Shown piece after piece: positions 1-9,068 of a stretch of 64,000 nucleotides of DNA (positions are counted from its first letter, which is position 1; each line of letters starts with the position of its first letter). Both the position numbers and the translations under genes were made by a program. The notes under the pieces were generated by a model. It had not been told where the DNA came from. It saw only the letters and a list, made by a program, of their open reading frames with translations, and did no database searches. The stretch lies in contig CM064552.1 of the NCBI GenBank assembly GCA_032716605.1, positions 15,702,525-15,766,524 of the forward strand. Reading direction: 5' to 3'. This DNA comes from Paralithodes platypus (taxonomy: Eukaryota > Arthropoda > Malacostraca > Decapoda > Lithodidae).

Positions 1-80
1 GAATTCTTATTATGGCTATTAGTTCTTCCAAAGCTGAATAAAATCGTCTAATAGTTGCCAGAATATGATGAAAAGTACGT
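1..80. repeat. Family B fold-back element, right part only
   Basis: The window opens inside a copy of a short palindromic family seen about a dozen more times (for example 3564-3778 and 13884-14097). The diagnostic order is GGCTATTAG, then AAGCTGAATAAAATCGTCTAA, then GCCAGAATA, then a degenerate TACGTCCCTGGTATTGAATGGG end. The left arm lies outside the window. No coding potential. Confidence 0.6.
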
Positions 81-102
81 CCCTGGTATTGAATGGGCTA
101 AT

Positions 103-234
103 GGTGATGGTGGTGGTGGTGGTGGTGGTGGACAATATGATGATGATAGTGATGTTGGTGAATTGCTTGATGCTGTTGGTGGTGGTGATGGTGGTGATAG
201 TTACAAGACTGACATGTGGTGGTGGTGGTGGTGA
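103..234. repeat. (GGT)/(GAT) trinucleotide microsatellite
   Basis: Imperfect GGT and GAT runs with two unique interruptions. The stop-free reading frame across it is compositional (poly-Val/Met) and not a gene. Confidence 0.9.
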
Positions 235-266
235 CAGGATTAATGATGATACCCACGAAAGATTAA

Positions 267-623
267 AGGGGTAGGGTGTATTTTTTGGTATATTTATTTA
301 TATATTGATATAATTCTTAGTTGCCTCCCTAGACCTCCACCAAGCTAAAAAGAACACTCCAAGATACCCCTTCCAGATAAATGTGTACATTTTTCTGCAG
401 AAAAAATTCCCATCCTTCACCCTCCTAAAATTACAGGCTCGCTATCGCTCGCCGGGAAAAAAACCGACACCTTAAGGACACGAAAGGTCTTGATATAGAT
501 AAAGAAATGGGACGAATAGTCTTATAATCGACAAACAAAATGGCTAAACAACTTAAAATCTGAAAACTTAATTGAGTTAAACATGAGGGAGAAGGGGAGA
601 CAGAAACAACAACCACCTGCCCC
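267..623 (-). mobile_element. Family A TTAA-flanked short element
   Basis: A copy of the commonest short family of the window, in reverse orientation. It begins after TTAA (263-266) with AGGGGTAGGG and ends with GCCCC at 623, followed by ATAA. Inside are the family landmarks in reverse: CTCCCTAGACCTCCACCAAGC, the GCTCGCTATCGCTCGCC segment, and the GAGGGAGAAGGGG segment. The central hairpin is degenerate here. Non-coding and non-autonomous. Confidence 0.7.
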
Positions 624-689
624 ATAATATAACAGCCTCTTTGATAGTATTGATGGTGGTGATATAGGCAACATGAATAACAACACTGG

Positions 690-1705
690 CTACGGGAAAT
701 TGCTATGGATCCCTCAATATCAACAGTATATTATAGCTGTGGTAAGGAGAAACTGCTATGGATCCCTCAATATCAACAGTATATTATAGCTGTGGTAAGG
801 AGAAACTGCTATGGTTCCCTCAATACCAACATTATATTATAGCTGTGGTAAGGAGAAACTGCTATGGATCCCTCAATACCAACATTATATTATAGCTGTG
901 GTAAGGAGAAACTGCTATAGGTCCCTTCATATCAACAGTATATTATAGCTGTGGTAAGGAGAAACTGCTATGGATCCCTCAATACCAACATTATATTATA
1001 GCTGTGGTAAGGAGAAACTGCTATGGTTCCCTCAATATCAACATTATATTATAGCTGTGGTCAGGAGAAACTGCTATAGGTCCCTCAATATCAACAGTAT
1101 ATTATAGCTGTGGTCAGGAGAAACTGCTATGGATCCCTCAATATCAACAGTATATTATAGCTGTGGTCAGGAGAAACTGCTATGGTTCCCTCAATGCCAA
1201 CATTATATTATAGCTGTGGTAAGGAGAAACTGCTATAGGTCCCTCAATACCAACAGTATATTATAGCTGTGGTCAGGAGAAACTGCTATGGTTCCCTCAA
1301 TGCCAACATTATATTATAGCTGTGGTCAGGAGAATCTGCTATAGGTCCCTCAATATCAACAGTATATTATAGCTGTGGTCAGGAGAAACTGCTATAGGTC
1401 CCTTCATATCAACAGTATATTATAGCTGTGGTCAGGAGAAACTGCTATAGGTCCCTCAATACCAACAGTATATTATAGCTGTGGTAAGGAGAAACTGCTA
1501 TAGGTCCCTTCATATCAACATTATATTATAGCTGTGGTCAGGAGAAACTGCTATAGGTCCCTTCATATCAACATTATATTATAGCTGTGGTCAGGAGAAT
1601 CTGCTATAGGTCCCTTCATATCAACAGTATATTATAGCAGTGGTAAGGAGAAACTGCTGTGGTTCCCTCAATACCAACATTTTATTATAGCTGTGGTCAG
1701 GAGAA
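690..1705. repeat. 53-bp tandem repeat array, about 19 copies
   Basis: The unit is 53 bp, measured as 740 to 793 between successive AGCTGT ends. It carries AAACTGCTATGG, TCCCTCAATA, CAACAGTATATTATAGCTGTGG and AAGGAG or CAGGAG. Copies differ at a few recurrent sites (CAACAG or CAACAT, GGTAAGG or GGTCAGG, GGATCC, GGTTCC or AGGTCC) in mixed order, which suggests repeated block duplication. The array runs directly into a LINE 3' end at about 1706. Confidence 0.9.
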
Positions 1706-1885
1706 ACAAGCAAGCTTTGGAACTCTCTCCCCCAATCTGCCTTTCCCTCATCCTATGACTTAAACTGTTTCAAGCTCCGAGTGTCCAGACATTTTTGAGT
1801 CTAACGTACCTTGAATGTTATTGTCACTCTGTTACACCTGCTACAGGCAGCTTTGCCCTTTGTCTCCTTCATTCACGTAAACAAA
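1706..1885 (+). mobile_element. LINE 3'-end fragment (same family as 15615-17050)
   Basis: This stretch matches the reverse complement of about 15620-15790: GGAACTCTCTCCC, then CCTATGACTTAAA, then GTGTCCAGACATTT, then TGTCACTCT, then CAGGCAGTTTTGCC-like and TGTCTCCTT. It is therefore a 5'-truncated copy of the same non-LTR retrotransposon, with only the end of ORF2 and the 3' UTR kept. The adjacent 53-bp array may have grown from a sequence at its 5' junction. Confidence 0.7.
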
Positions 1886-2084
1886 AAATCCTTCCTAATT
1901 TCAATAAAATATTCGAATAATAGCCAGAAAACCGAAAAGAAATGCGCAATCAGACCTTGAAAATATTATGTAATATGAGCAACTATATACCGGGTTTATT
2001 GCAAGTCATTCTTGTAAAGTCAAACACACTATAATTTGCTCCCATACATAAAATCAGGGAGTGGGTACAACTATACAGTAAACT

Positions 2085-2290
2085 ATGATCCATTTAGCAT
2101 AGATGGGCCAACAATCCTTACCACTAACCTCTATAACTTAAAAAAGGACTTGAATAATGGAGTTGATAATTATACTATTTGGGAAGAGTCAGCCGGGGAA
2201 TAGGTTTGAGAATTTAAACAGCCCATTTGATCCAGCCCTTTTTGAGTGACAGGCGATAGGGGGATCAAGATTGCTACAGTGAATAGACTT
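2085..2290. mobile_element. Family D fold-back element
   Basis: Imperfectly palindromic block with the landmarks CCACTAACCTCTATAACT, ATACTATTTGGGAAGAGTCAGC, GGGAATAGG and CCCTTTTTGAGTGACAG. The same order is found at 22425-22655 and 59660-59875. The 59.7-kb copy has clear inverted ends around CTGTTCCAAATA. Non-coding. Confidence 0.65.
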
Positions 2291-2454
2291 GATAGATGAG
2301 GGCAAGGTGAGGAGGCGGCTATTTAGTCCCAGTGCGATAACTGTATACAGAGGTCCCCATTTATCCAGTACCGTAATGAACCAACATACCCCTCACCCCT
2401 TTACTACCCACCATACCACCACCCCTCTCTGTCACCCCTCAGAGCCATAGCTTT

Positions 2455-2765
2455 AACCCATTCAGTACCGGCGACGTCTTTTATATTTTCATTCCTTAAG
2501 CCGGTATCACACGAGAGCTATTATAGTCAACATTCGGTGACCAACATTTATCTGTCAACATTTCGGAAATATTTTTCGCTGGTATTGGAAACTAGACTGG
2601 TGGTAGATGAATTTATGTAACCCAAATGTTATATATGTTGACCTCATAAGCTGCCAGACCAGTGTTGAGGATAAATGTTGAGGGAAAAAGCGCTCGTGTG
2701 ATACTGGCTGTAGACGATTTTTTCTAAAGAATAAGACCAATGTTGAGGGATAGATGCTTTAGTTT
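2455..2765. mobile_element. Family B element interrupted by a MITE
   Basis: The left part (TTAACCCATTCAGTACCGGC, GACGTCTTTTATATTTTC) is family B. The family continues after 2709 with TAGACGATTTTTTCTAAAG. The 211 bases between them are a separate element (2499-2709), so this is a nested pair and the MITE is the younger insertion. Confidence 0.6.
2499..2709. mobile_element. MITE with AGCCGGTATCACACGAG ends
   Basis: Terminal inverted repeats AGCCGGTATCACACGAGAGC and, on the other strand, AGCCAGTATCACACGAGCGC. Left flank is TTA, right flank is GTA, compatible with a mutated 3-bp target duplication of PIF/Harbinger type. The internal sequence (GGTGACCAACATTT, ATAAATGTTGAGGGAAAAA) recurs in opposite orientation at 49942-50836, so this is a family and not chance pairing. 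No ORF. Confidence 0.75.
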
Positions 2766-2839
2766 CAAATCAATATAGAATAAACAAATCATTTCCTCTC
2801 AAAATACCGACGTGATATACCTATCAACAAATTATTTAA

Positions 2840-3110
2840 GGGGAGTTGGGTCGTTTTTCTGGTCCCCCTTCTCCCTCATGTTTAGCCATATAGTTTGTCG
2901 ATGTTAAGAGCTTTCGCCCTATTTCTTTGTCAATATTAAGACCTTTCGTGCTATTTAGGTGTCAATTTTCTTCCTGGCGAACGTTAGTGAGCCTGAAAAG
3001 ATCTGGCCTTCGGCCGGACATTTTTCTACCAAAAAATTTAAAAAATAATCTAAAAGGGGGATCTAATGTTTTTTTTTTTTTTTGATGATGAAGGTCTAGG
3101 GAGGAAACTA
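2840..3110 (+). mobile_element. Family A TTAA-flanked short element
   Basis: Starts after TTAA (2836-2839) with GGGGAGTTGGG, then TTCTGGTCCCCCTTCTCCC, TTTCTTCCTGGCGAACG, GGCCTTCGGCCGG and TTTTTCTACC, and ends near GATGAAGGTCTAGGGAGG. The right end is blurred by the poly(A)/(TA) tract that follows. Confidence 0.7.
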
Positions 3111-3111
3111 T

Positions 3112-3141
3112 AAAAAAAAAAAAAAAAAAAAAAAAACAAAT

Positions 3142-3181
<40 letters not shown>
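3112..3181. repeat. poly(A) plus (TA)n tract
   Basis: About 25 adenines followed by about 20 TA repeats directly downstream of the family A copy. Confidence 0.9.
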
Positions 3182-3185
<4 letters not shown>

Positions 3186-3251
3186 CAATATATGAATGAG
3201 GAAATAAATACACCCAACGAATACAATACGAATACGAATACAAGAGCTTTA

Positions 3252-3475
3252 AGGCGGTGTAACACGAGCGATTTGTCCGTAAAATTTTACGAGCAATTGC
3301 AGTTAAGTAGCTTCAAAATTTAAGTTCCAAAAGAATAAACTATCTAACACAGGCCTAATCCTACCATCCATCTAGTTACCGATTCAAATGCGAAAAAGGA
3401 TCAAAATATTAGAAGAAAAAGCTTGCTCATCGAAAATTGCCAAACAAAAACAAAAACACGCGTGTGACACCACCT
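3252..3475. mobile_element. MITE with AGGCGGTGTAACACGAGCG ends and TTA target duplication
   Basis: The 224-bp block has inverted ends AGGCGGTGTAACACGAGCG and, reversed, AGGTGGTGTCACACGCGTG. It is flanked by TTA on both sides (3249-3251 and 3476-3478). A 3-bp TWA duplication is the hallmark of PIF/Harbinger elements (established knowledge); the superfamily assignment is inference. Its ends resemble those of 2499-2709. Confidence 0.75.
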
Positions 3476-3563
3476 TTATCACCCTAAGAGAAATTGGTCA
3501 TTATTTAATTTGGATGCCATTATGGTGACGTACTGTAAATGTCAAAACAACGGTGTCCCTTCC

Positions 3564-3778
3564 TTAACCCCCTTCTGTACCGGCAACGACTTTTTATCTT
3601 TATTTTGGCTACTATGAGACAATTTTATTCGGTTTGAAAAGGGCCTGCAGCAATAACAAGCTTCGAACTATCTCACTTAACCCTTTTTACTGCCACAGAT
3701 CCTTGTTAAACTGCACACAATCGACAAAATAGAGCTAGAATAAAATTAAAAAGACGTCGCCGGTACAGAAGGGGTTAA
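3564..3778. mobile_element. Family B palindromic element, near complete
   Basis: Left end TTAACCCCCTTCTGTACCGG with CAACGAC, right end GACGTCGCCGGTACAGAAGG followed by GGTTAA, so the two ends pair. Internal landmarks GGCTACTATGAGACAATTTTATTC and CACTTAACCC are typical of the family. Family A copy 3779-4123 starts exactly at its terminal TTAA. Confidence 0.75.
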
Positions 3779-4123
3779 GGGGAGACTGGCCGTTTGTTAG
3801 GTCTATTCATTCATTTATTCCTCCCTAGACCTCCATCAAGCTTAGAAAAACACCCCCTAGACCCCCCTTCAAGATTAATTTGTACATTTTACGGTAGAAA
3901 AGTATCCCGGCCGAAGGCCGGTTCCTCTTAAAATTGCAGGCTCGCTATCTCTCACCAGGAAATAATCGACACCTAAATGGCACGAAAGGTCTTAAAATTG
4001 ACAACGAAATGGGGCGAAAGGTGTAAAAATCGCCAAACTAATGGGCCGAACGTCTTATAATCTCAAAACTAGTGGGGCTAAATATTAGGGAGAAGGGGGT
4101 CCGGAAAAACGGTCTGCCTCCCC
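3779..4123 (-). mobile_element. Family A TTAA-flanked short element
   Basis: Begins after TTAA with GGGGAGACTGGCCGTTTGTT and ends with AACGGTCTGCCTCCCC, giving inverted ends of about 20 bp. Right flank is TGAA, one change from TTAA. The central CCCGGCCGAAGGCCGG hairpin is intact. Inserted into the TTAA that closes family B copy 3564-3778. Confidence 0.8.
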
Positions 4124-4150
4124 TGAATACCTATAACCTTATAAAGCAGC

Positions 4151-4400
4151 CATGGGTGGAGGGTGGCCGATCTCTGGGGTTATATAGAGTCTCTAATCCG
4201 CACGCTCCGGTCTTTTATTTCAAATGCAGGTAAAAATACGAGCGGGAATAGCCGGTTCCCGATCCTAAAACAAGATTACCGGCCCAAACTTCCTGATATA
4301 GCCGCGACCAGGAACCGGACTCATACGCACACTCCGGTGGGGGCTATTTTCGGACGCATTAGAGACCCTATGGTTACGGAGATCGGCCAACCTCCGCCAT
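4151..4400. mobile_element. Fold-back element of a separate family
   Basis: The left arm (ATGGGTGGAGGGTGGCCGAT, then CTCTAATCCG, then CCGGTTCC) pairs imperfectly with the right arm (GGAACCGG, CGCATTAGAGACC, ATCGGCCAACCTCCGCCAT). Arms are about 120 bp with many mismatches and the element is relatively GC-rich. No other copy was recognised here. Confidence 0.6.
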
Positions 4401-4770
4401 ATTGGTGCCACTGGTGTCATTAGCCTCTCTTAACACTGCACATAGTAAACCATACCCATAATATACATTCGGCAGTACAGGTCATATAGTTTGATTTTGG
4501 GAGCATTGGATCTAAATTCTACATAACCAACAAGCATTACTAAGCACCGAGGTCCTCCGTCGAACGCTGTCTATCACCCAGCCGCTACAAACCCTTTTTC
4601 TTCCTAGTCTCTCCCCTCTGACAACTCTTTCGGCTGATCCAGTCCAACAACCAGAATAAATACAATTAGAAGAAGAAGAACGACTAGTGCAACTAGAGTG
4701 AGCCGAGCGTTAATAAGTGTCTCATCGTTTAGGGACAGAGGCAAAAATAGAATAGCACCCCGTTGTTAAA

Positions 4771-5070
4771 TAATTATGGCACCAATATGGCCTATACAAA
4801 AAACTTGTCCGTTATCTCTGACAACAGGATCCCTAGGCCACACCAACATTCAGGGTTATATATTCAGCAATTATACGCCAGGGTCTGGATACATCAGCGC
4901 CACCACCTATGGCCGTCTATGCCCAAGAGGAAGTAGTTGGAATAAAACAAATAAAATAATAATAATAATAAATATAAACAAATAAATAGCAAATATAATT
5001 TATTAATTTACAACTGTCCTAGGACCATCATCAGAAATGTCATATTCTTCAATAAAATGACAACATGGCT
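4771..5070 (+). repeat. Duplicated segment without array (partner of 5503-6405)
   Basis: Contains ATTATGGCACCAATATGG, then ACAACAGGATCCCTAGGCCA, then CACACCAACATT, and further on ACAACTGTCCTAGGACC with TCAGAAATGTCATATTCTT. The same modules flank the 30-bp array at 5503-5575 and 6355-6405. It is therefore the unexpanded form of the locus that carries the array. Confidence 0.6.
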
Positions 5071-5502
5071 TAACATTTCAGTAAGTGTATAATTATCCGT
5101 AGATGTGTTTTATTGGACATACTTATATTTTACCGTCGAATTTACAAGCTTTAATTTTTGTAAGAGATAATAAATAGAGGAAGGAAATATAAAAACAATA
5201 CAACAAAGGTCCATGTGCCTAAAGGCATCCTCCATAAATAAATGTTTGTAACAATTGGACTAAAACTGTTGTGGGTTGTACATTTGTGGAAAGCAACTCC
5301 AAGGAAGTGGACTCAAGGGAGCTTTCATGGTGGTTAATATGTTGATTAGAGGCCCTACAGTAACAGAGGCCAGCCAAATTAGTCTCTCTTTGGACCTAAT
5401 TACACACACATCCGGCAATTCTAGTACTGCATAAATAGTATGGCTTTTGAGACTACATTGTTCTTGATCATTACTCAAATATCACCACATACTTTTTGAT
5501 AA

Positions 5503-6405
5503 TTACTGCACCAATATGGGGTCTAAAAAAAGCTGTCTACTCTTTTTCACAACAGGATCTTTAGGCCACACCACCGTTTTCTGTTCATCACACCAACATA
5601 CACCGTTTTCTGTTCATCACACCAACATACCACCGTTTTCTGTTCATTACACCAACATACCACCGTTTTCTGTTCATCACACCAACATACCACCGTTTTC
5701 TGTTCATCACAGCAACATACCACCGTTTTCTGTTCATCACACAAACATACCACCGTTTTCTGTTCATCACACCAACATACCACCGTTTTCTGTTCATCAC
5801 ACCAACATACCACCGTTTTCTGTTCATCACACAAACATACCACCGTTTTCTGTTCATCACAGCAACATACCACCGTTTTCTGTTCATCACACAAACATAC
5901 CACCGTTTTCTGTTCATCACACCAACATACCACCGTTTTCTGTTCATCAAACCAACATACCACCGTTTTCTGTTCATCACACAAACATACCACCGTTTTC
6001 TGTTCATCACACAAACATACCACCGTTTTCTGTTCATCACACAAACATACCACCGTTTTCTGTTCATCACATACCACCGTTTTCTGTTCATCACACAAAT
6101 ATACCACAGTTTCCTATTCATCACACAAACATACCAATGTTTTTCTTTTCATCACACAAATATACCACATTCCTATCATAGGTTTCTTTTCATCACACAA
6201 ATATACCACCATTTTCTGTTTATCAAACAAACATACCACCATTTTCTGTTAATCATACTAACATACCACCGTTTTCTATTCATCACACCAATATATCAGT
6301 TTTATTTCATCTGTCATACAGCAGGGTAAGCATTCACAAACTTTACCATGTCTTATTGTATTAATTGACAACCGTACCAACACCGTCAGAAATTTCATGT
6401 TCTTA
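5503..6405 (+). repeat. 30-bp tandem repeat array, about 24 copies, with its flanks
   Basis: The unit carries ACCGTTTTCTGTTCATCAC and ACCAACATACC and is exactly 30 bp, so copies keep phase with the 60-base lines. The core is 5573-6297, with single-base variants (ACCAAC, AGCAAC, ACAAAC) and decay toward the 3' side. Because 30 is a multiple of three and the unit lacks stops, both strands show long decapeptide ORFs (plus strand HHTNIPPFSV; minus strand CDEQKTVVCW-like). These are repeat artefacts, since array homogeneity and not protein selection explains them. Confidence 0.9.
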
Positions 6406-6435
6406 CGAAAACTGGAAAAGGAATTGGTTGGTTAA

Positions 6436-6690
6436 GGTGTTTCTACTGGATCATTTCTCCCTTATGCATAGCCTCATCACTTTGGCTATTTTTTAGACTG
6501 TTTGCCCCATTTAGATGTCGATATTATCTTGGCAAGAGAGAGAGAGCCTGTAATTTAGGAGAAACCGGCCTTCGGCCAGGACATGTATCTACCAATAAAT
6601 GTACAACTTTATCTCAAAGGGGAGTATTGGGGGTGTTTTTTTGTGAGCGTGTTTTTTTTTTTTTAAATACTTGATGGAGGTCTAGGGAGC
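6436..6690 (+). mobile_element. Family A TTAA-flanked short element
   Basis: Starts after TTAA (6432-6435) with GGTGTTTCTACTGG and carries CTTGGCAAGAGAGAGAGAGCC, CCGGCCTTCGGCC and GGAGGTCTAGGGAGC. TTAA follows at 6691-6694. Short of the usual right end. Confidence 0.65.
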
Positions 6691-6749
6691 TTAAGGTGTT
6701 AGTAAGTGTATAGGTAAGCGTCGATATTATGTCTTATAGTGGCCATGAT

Positions 6750-7640
6750 GGATAGGTGTAGTGCTTTGGAAAGGTGTAGTGCTGTGGAAAGGTGTAGTGC
6801 TGTGGAAAGGTGTAGTGTTGTGGAAAGGTGTAGTGCTGTGGAAAGGTGTAGTGTTGTGGAAAGGTGTAGTTCTGTGGAAAGGTGTAGTGTTGTGTAAGGT
6901 GTAGTGCTGTGCAAAGGTGTAGTGTTGTGGAAAGGTATAGTGCTGTGTAAGGTGTAGTGCTGTGTAAGTTGTAGTGCTGTGGAAAGGTGTAGTGCTGTGG
7001 AAAGGTGTAGTGTTGTGGAAAGGTGTAGTGTTGTGGAAAGGTGAAGTGTTGTGGAAAGGTGTAGCGCTCTGGATAGGTGTAGCGCTCTGGAAAGGTGTAG
7101 TGTTGTGGAAAGGTGTAGTGTTGTGGAAAGGTGTAGTGTTGTGGAAAGGTGTAGTGTTGTGGAAAGGTGTAGTGTTGTGGAAAGGTGTAATGTTGTGGAA
7201 AGAAAGGTGTAGTGCTGTGGAAAGAAAGGTGTAGTGTTGTGGAAAGGTGTAGTGTTGTGGAAAGGTGTAGTGCTGTGGAAAGAAAGGTGTAGTGTTGTGG
7301 AAAGGTGTAGTGTTGTGGAAAGGTGTAGTGCTGTGGAAAGGTGTAGTGTTGTGGAAAGGTGTAGTGTTGTGGAAAGGTGTAGTGTTGTGGAGAGGTGTAG
7401 TGCTGTGGAAAGGTGTAGTGCTGTGGAAAGGTGTAGTGCTGTGGAAAGGTGTAGTGCTGTGGAAAGGTGTAGTGTTGTGGAAAGGTGTAGTGTTGTAGAA
7501 AGGTGTAGTGCTGTGGAAAGGTATAGTGTTGTGGAAAGGTGTAGTGTTGTGGAAAGGTGTAGTGCTGTGGAAAGGTGTAGTGCTGTGGAAAGGTGTAGTG
7601 TTGTGGAAAGGTGTAGTGCTGTGGAAAGGTGTAGTGCTGT
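6750..7640. repeat. 18-bp minisatellite, first block
   Basis: Unit GGAAAGGTGTAGTGYTGT (18 bp), about 48 copies, with occasional four-base GAAA insertions (GGAAAGAAAGG) and clusters of GCTGT and GTTGT types. It is interrupted at 7641 by non-repetitive DNA and resumes at 9069 with the same unit, so both blocks were one array. Stop-free frames (VERCSA and WKGVVL on plus; HLSTAL and TFPQHY on minus) are a property of the unit. Confidence 0.95.
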
Positions 7641-9068
7641 TCTGACATACGGAGCCCTGTATGTTAATTTAAGAGTTAGAATTAGAGTTGAAGGAGTTTC
7701 AAACTACCCAAGCGGCGAAGCAGGCTAGCGAGTGGGAAACCAGCTCGCCGGCATACCAGCAAACAAGCCTTCACACCTGCGTGCATCATAGGGGACCCTG
7801 CAAACTACTTCGATGACCCGACGCTATGACGTATGATCGACGCCAGGAGCTGTGATTGGACCAGGCACCTGCTATGCAACTAGAGGAGCTATGATAGGGG
7901 CGCGCATCATCACTCGCCTCCTGATTCGTTCCTACACCATCATTGTTTAGTATATAAGACCCGAGTTGTGGGCATTCAAATCAGTCTCATTTGGAGTTGG
8001 GGAAGGTGAACTTGCAGCTGGCGGAAGACGGGGTGAAGTATTATAATGGGATTGTGACTGTCAGTCAGATTATATAAGTGTGTGTTAAGTGTGTTCGGTG
8101 TAAACACTTACGTTATGTTGGTTAGTGAGATATGTGATTGGGAATTAACGTTAACGCTATTATTATGTACTTAACTATTTTAGTTGACTAACTTGTGGAC
8201 TAAAGCAACTCTTTAAGTAATTGGGTTATGATGAAAGTAATACTATTGTTTTATATTAATACTTACGAGTTCTTTAATTTTCTTTTAATTAAGCTTACAT
8301 TGCTTAACGGTGCTTAGTACGGTGATACTATTGTCTCATATTAGTAATATCGCCTTAGACTAACATGGCTGTGTTAATATTACTTCTAGTGATTTCCTAA
8401 GCTGAAGAAAATTCTTTTAGCTTCAAAATATTATTTTTGCTTTTCATATTATTTGAGTGAGACCTGAATCGAATCTATGAAGCGATCCTGTAACTTAATT
8501 TACTCATAATCAAACTTCAATGTTACGTGGTTAAGAAATACATTCAACTAATTATTAAATATATATCTAACTTTTTATGTGACTTTGATATAAATCCTGA
8601 TGATAATAATAATATAATACTGTTAACGTAAGACAAGAACCAAGAATAATTACATTAAATATAAATAAAAGGACATATAAAAAAACTATCTATTCATTTC
8701 ACAAAGGGTAAGAGACAGAAATATTCTTACTTTAATATTTATCTTTCAAGACTTTTTATAGAATTAATAGTCCTTCTTTAGATATAACTTCTTCGGTTCA
8801 TAACCATAGCCTACTAAGCTTCGGTTAAATAATAATTCTTTATAAATACTACATGACTTTAATTAGTTTCAGTATTGTTCATAATTAAAGAGTATCAGTC
8901 AATAAAGGATACTAAGTCCTAAGATCCAAAAGGAAAGGAAGCAACAACAGAAAATAATTTTATTAGATTTTACTTTTGTTTTGCCTTCAGCTGACTGATA
9001 CCTTAATATATATCTCTGTGCTATCTAGATTCATCAAGTTAACCACTTGAGGATCAAGATACGTAACA
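7641..9068 (+). mobile_element. 1.43-kb insertion in the minisatellite; candidate solo LTR
   Basis: A unique segment splits the 18-bp array. CTGT stands on both sides (7637-7640 and 9069-9072), which is compatible with a 4-bp target duplication, though it is also part of the repeat unit. If the boundary is moved to 7638 the segment runs TGTT...AACA, short inverted termini as in LTRs. It has a GC-richer first 300 bp, a core promoter (7951-7985), an AT-rich remainder and AATAAA-type signals near 8670. No gag/pol coding sequence is present, so a solo LTR of a Ty3/Gypsy-like element is the simplest reading. An unrelated insertion cannot be excluded. Confidence 0.5.
7951..7985 (+). promoter_or_regulatory. 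Core promoter: TATA box and arthropod initiator
   Basis: TATATAAG at 7951-7958 and TCAGT at 7981-7985. From the first T of the TATA box to the initiator A is 32 bp, the canonical spacing for an arthropod RNA polymerase II promoter (established knowledge). No ORF follows, which fits an LTR promoter. Transcription would run toward the second half of the minisatellite. Confidence 0.55.

Noticed and set aside
690..1705. CRISPR-like array
   Set aside because: Units are head-to-tail without unique spacers, in a eukaryotic context, with no cas genes.
5516..6181. 221-codon HHTNIPPFSV repeat protein
   Set aside because: A 30-bp tandem array with open frames on both strands; the flanks belong to a dispersed repeat.
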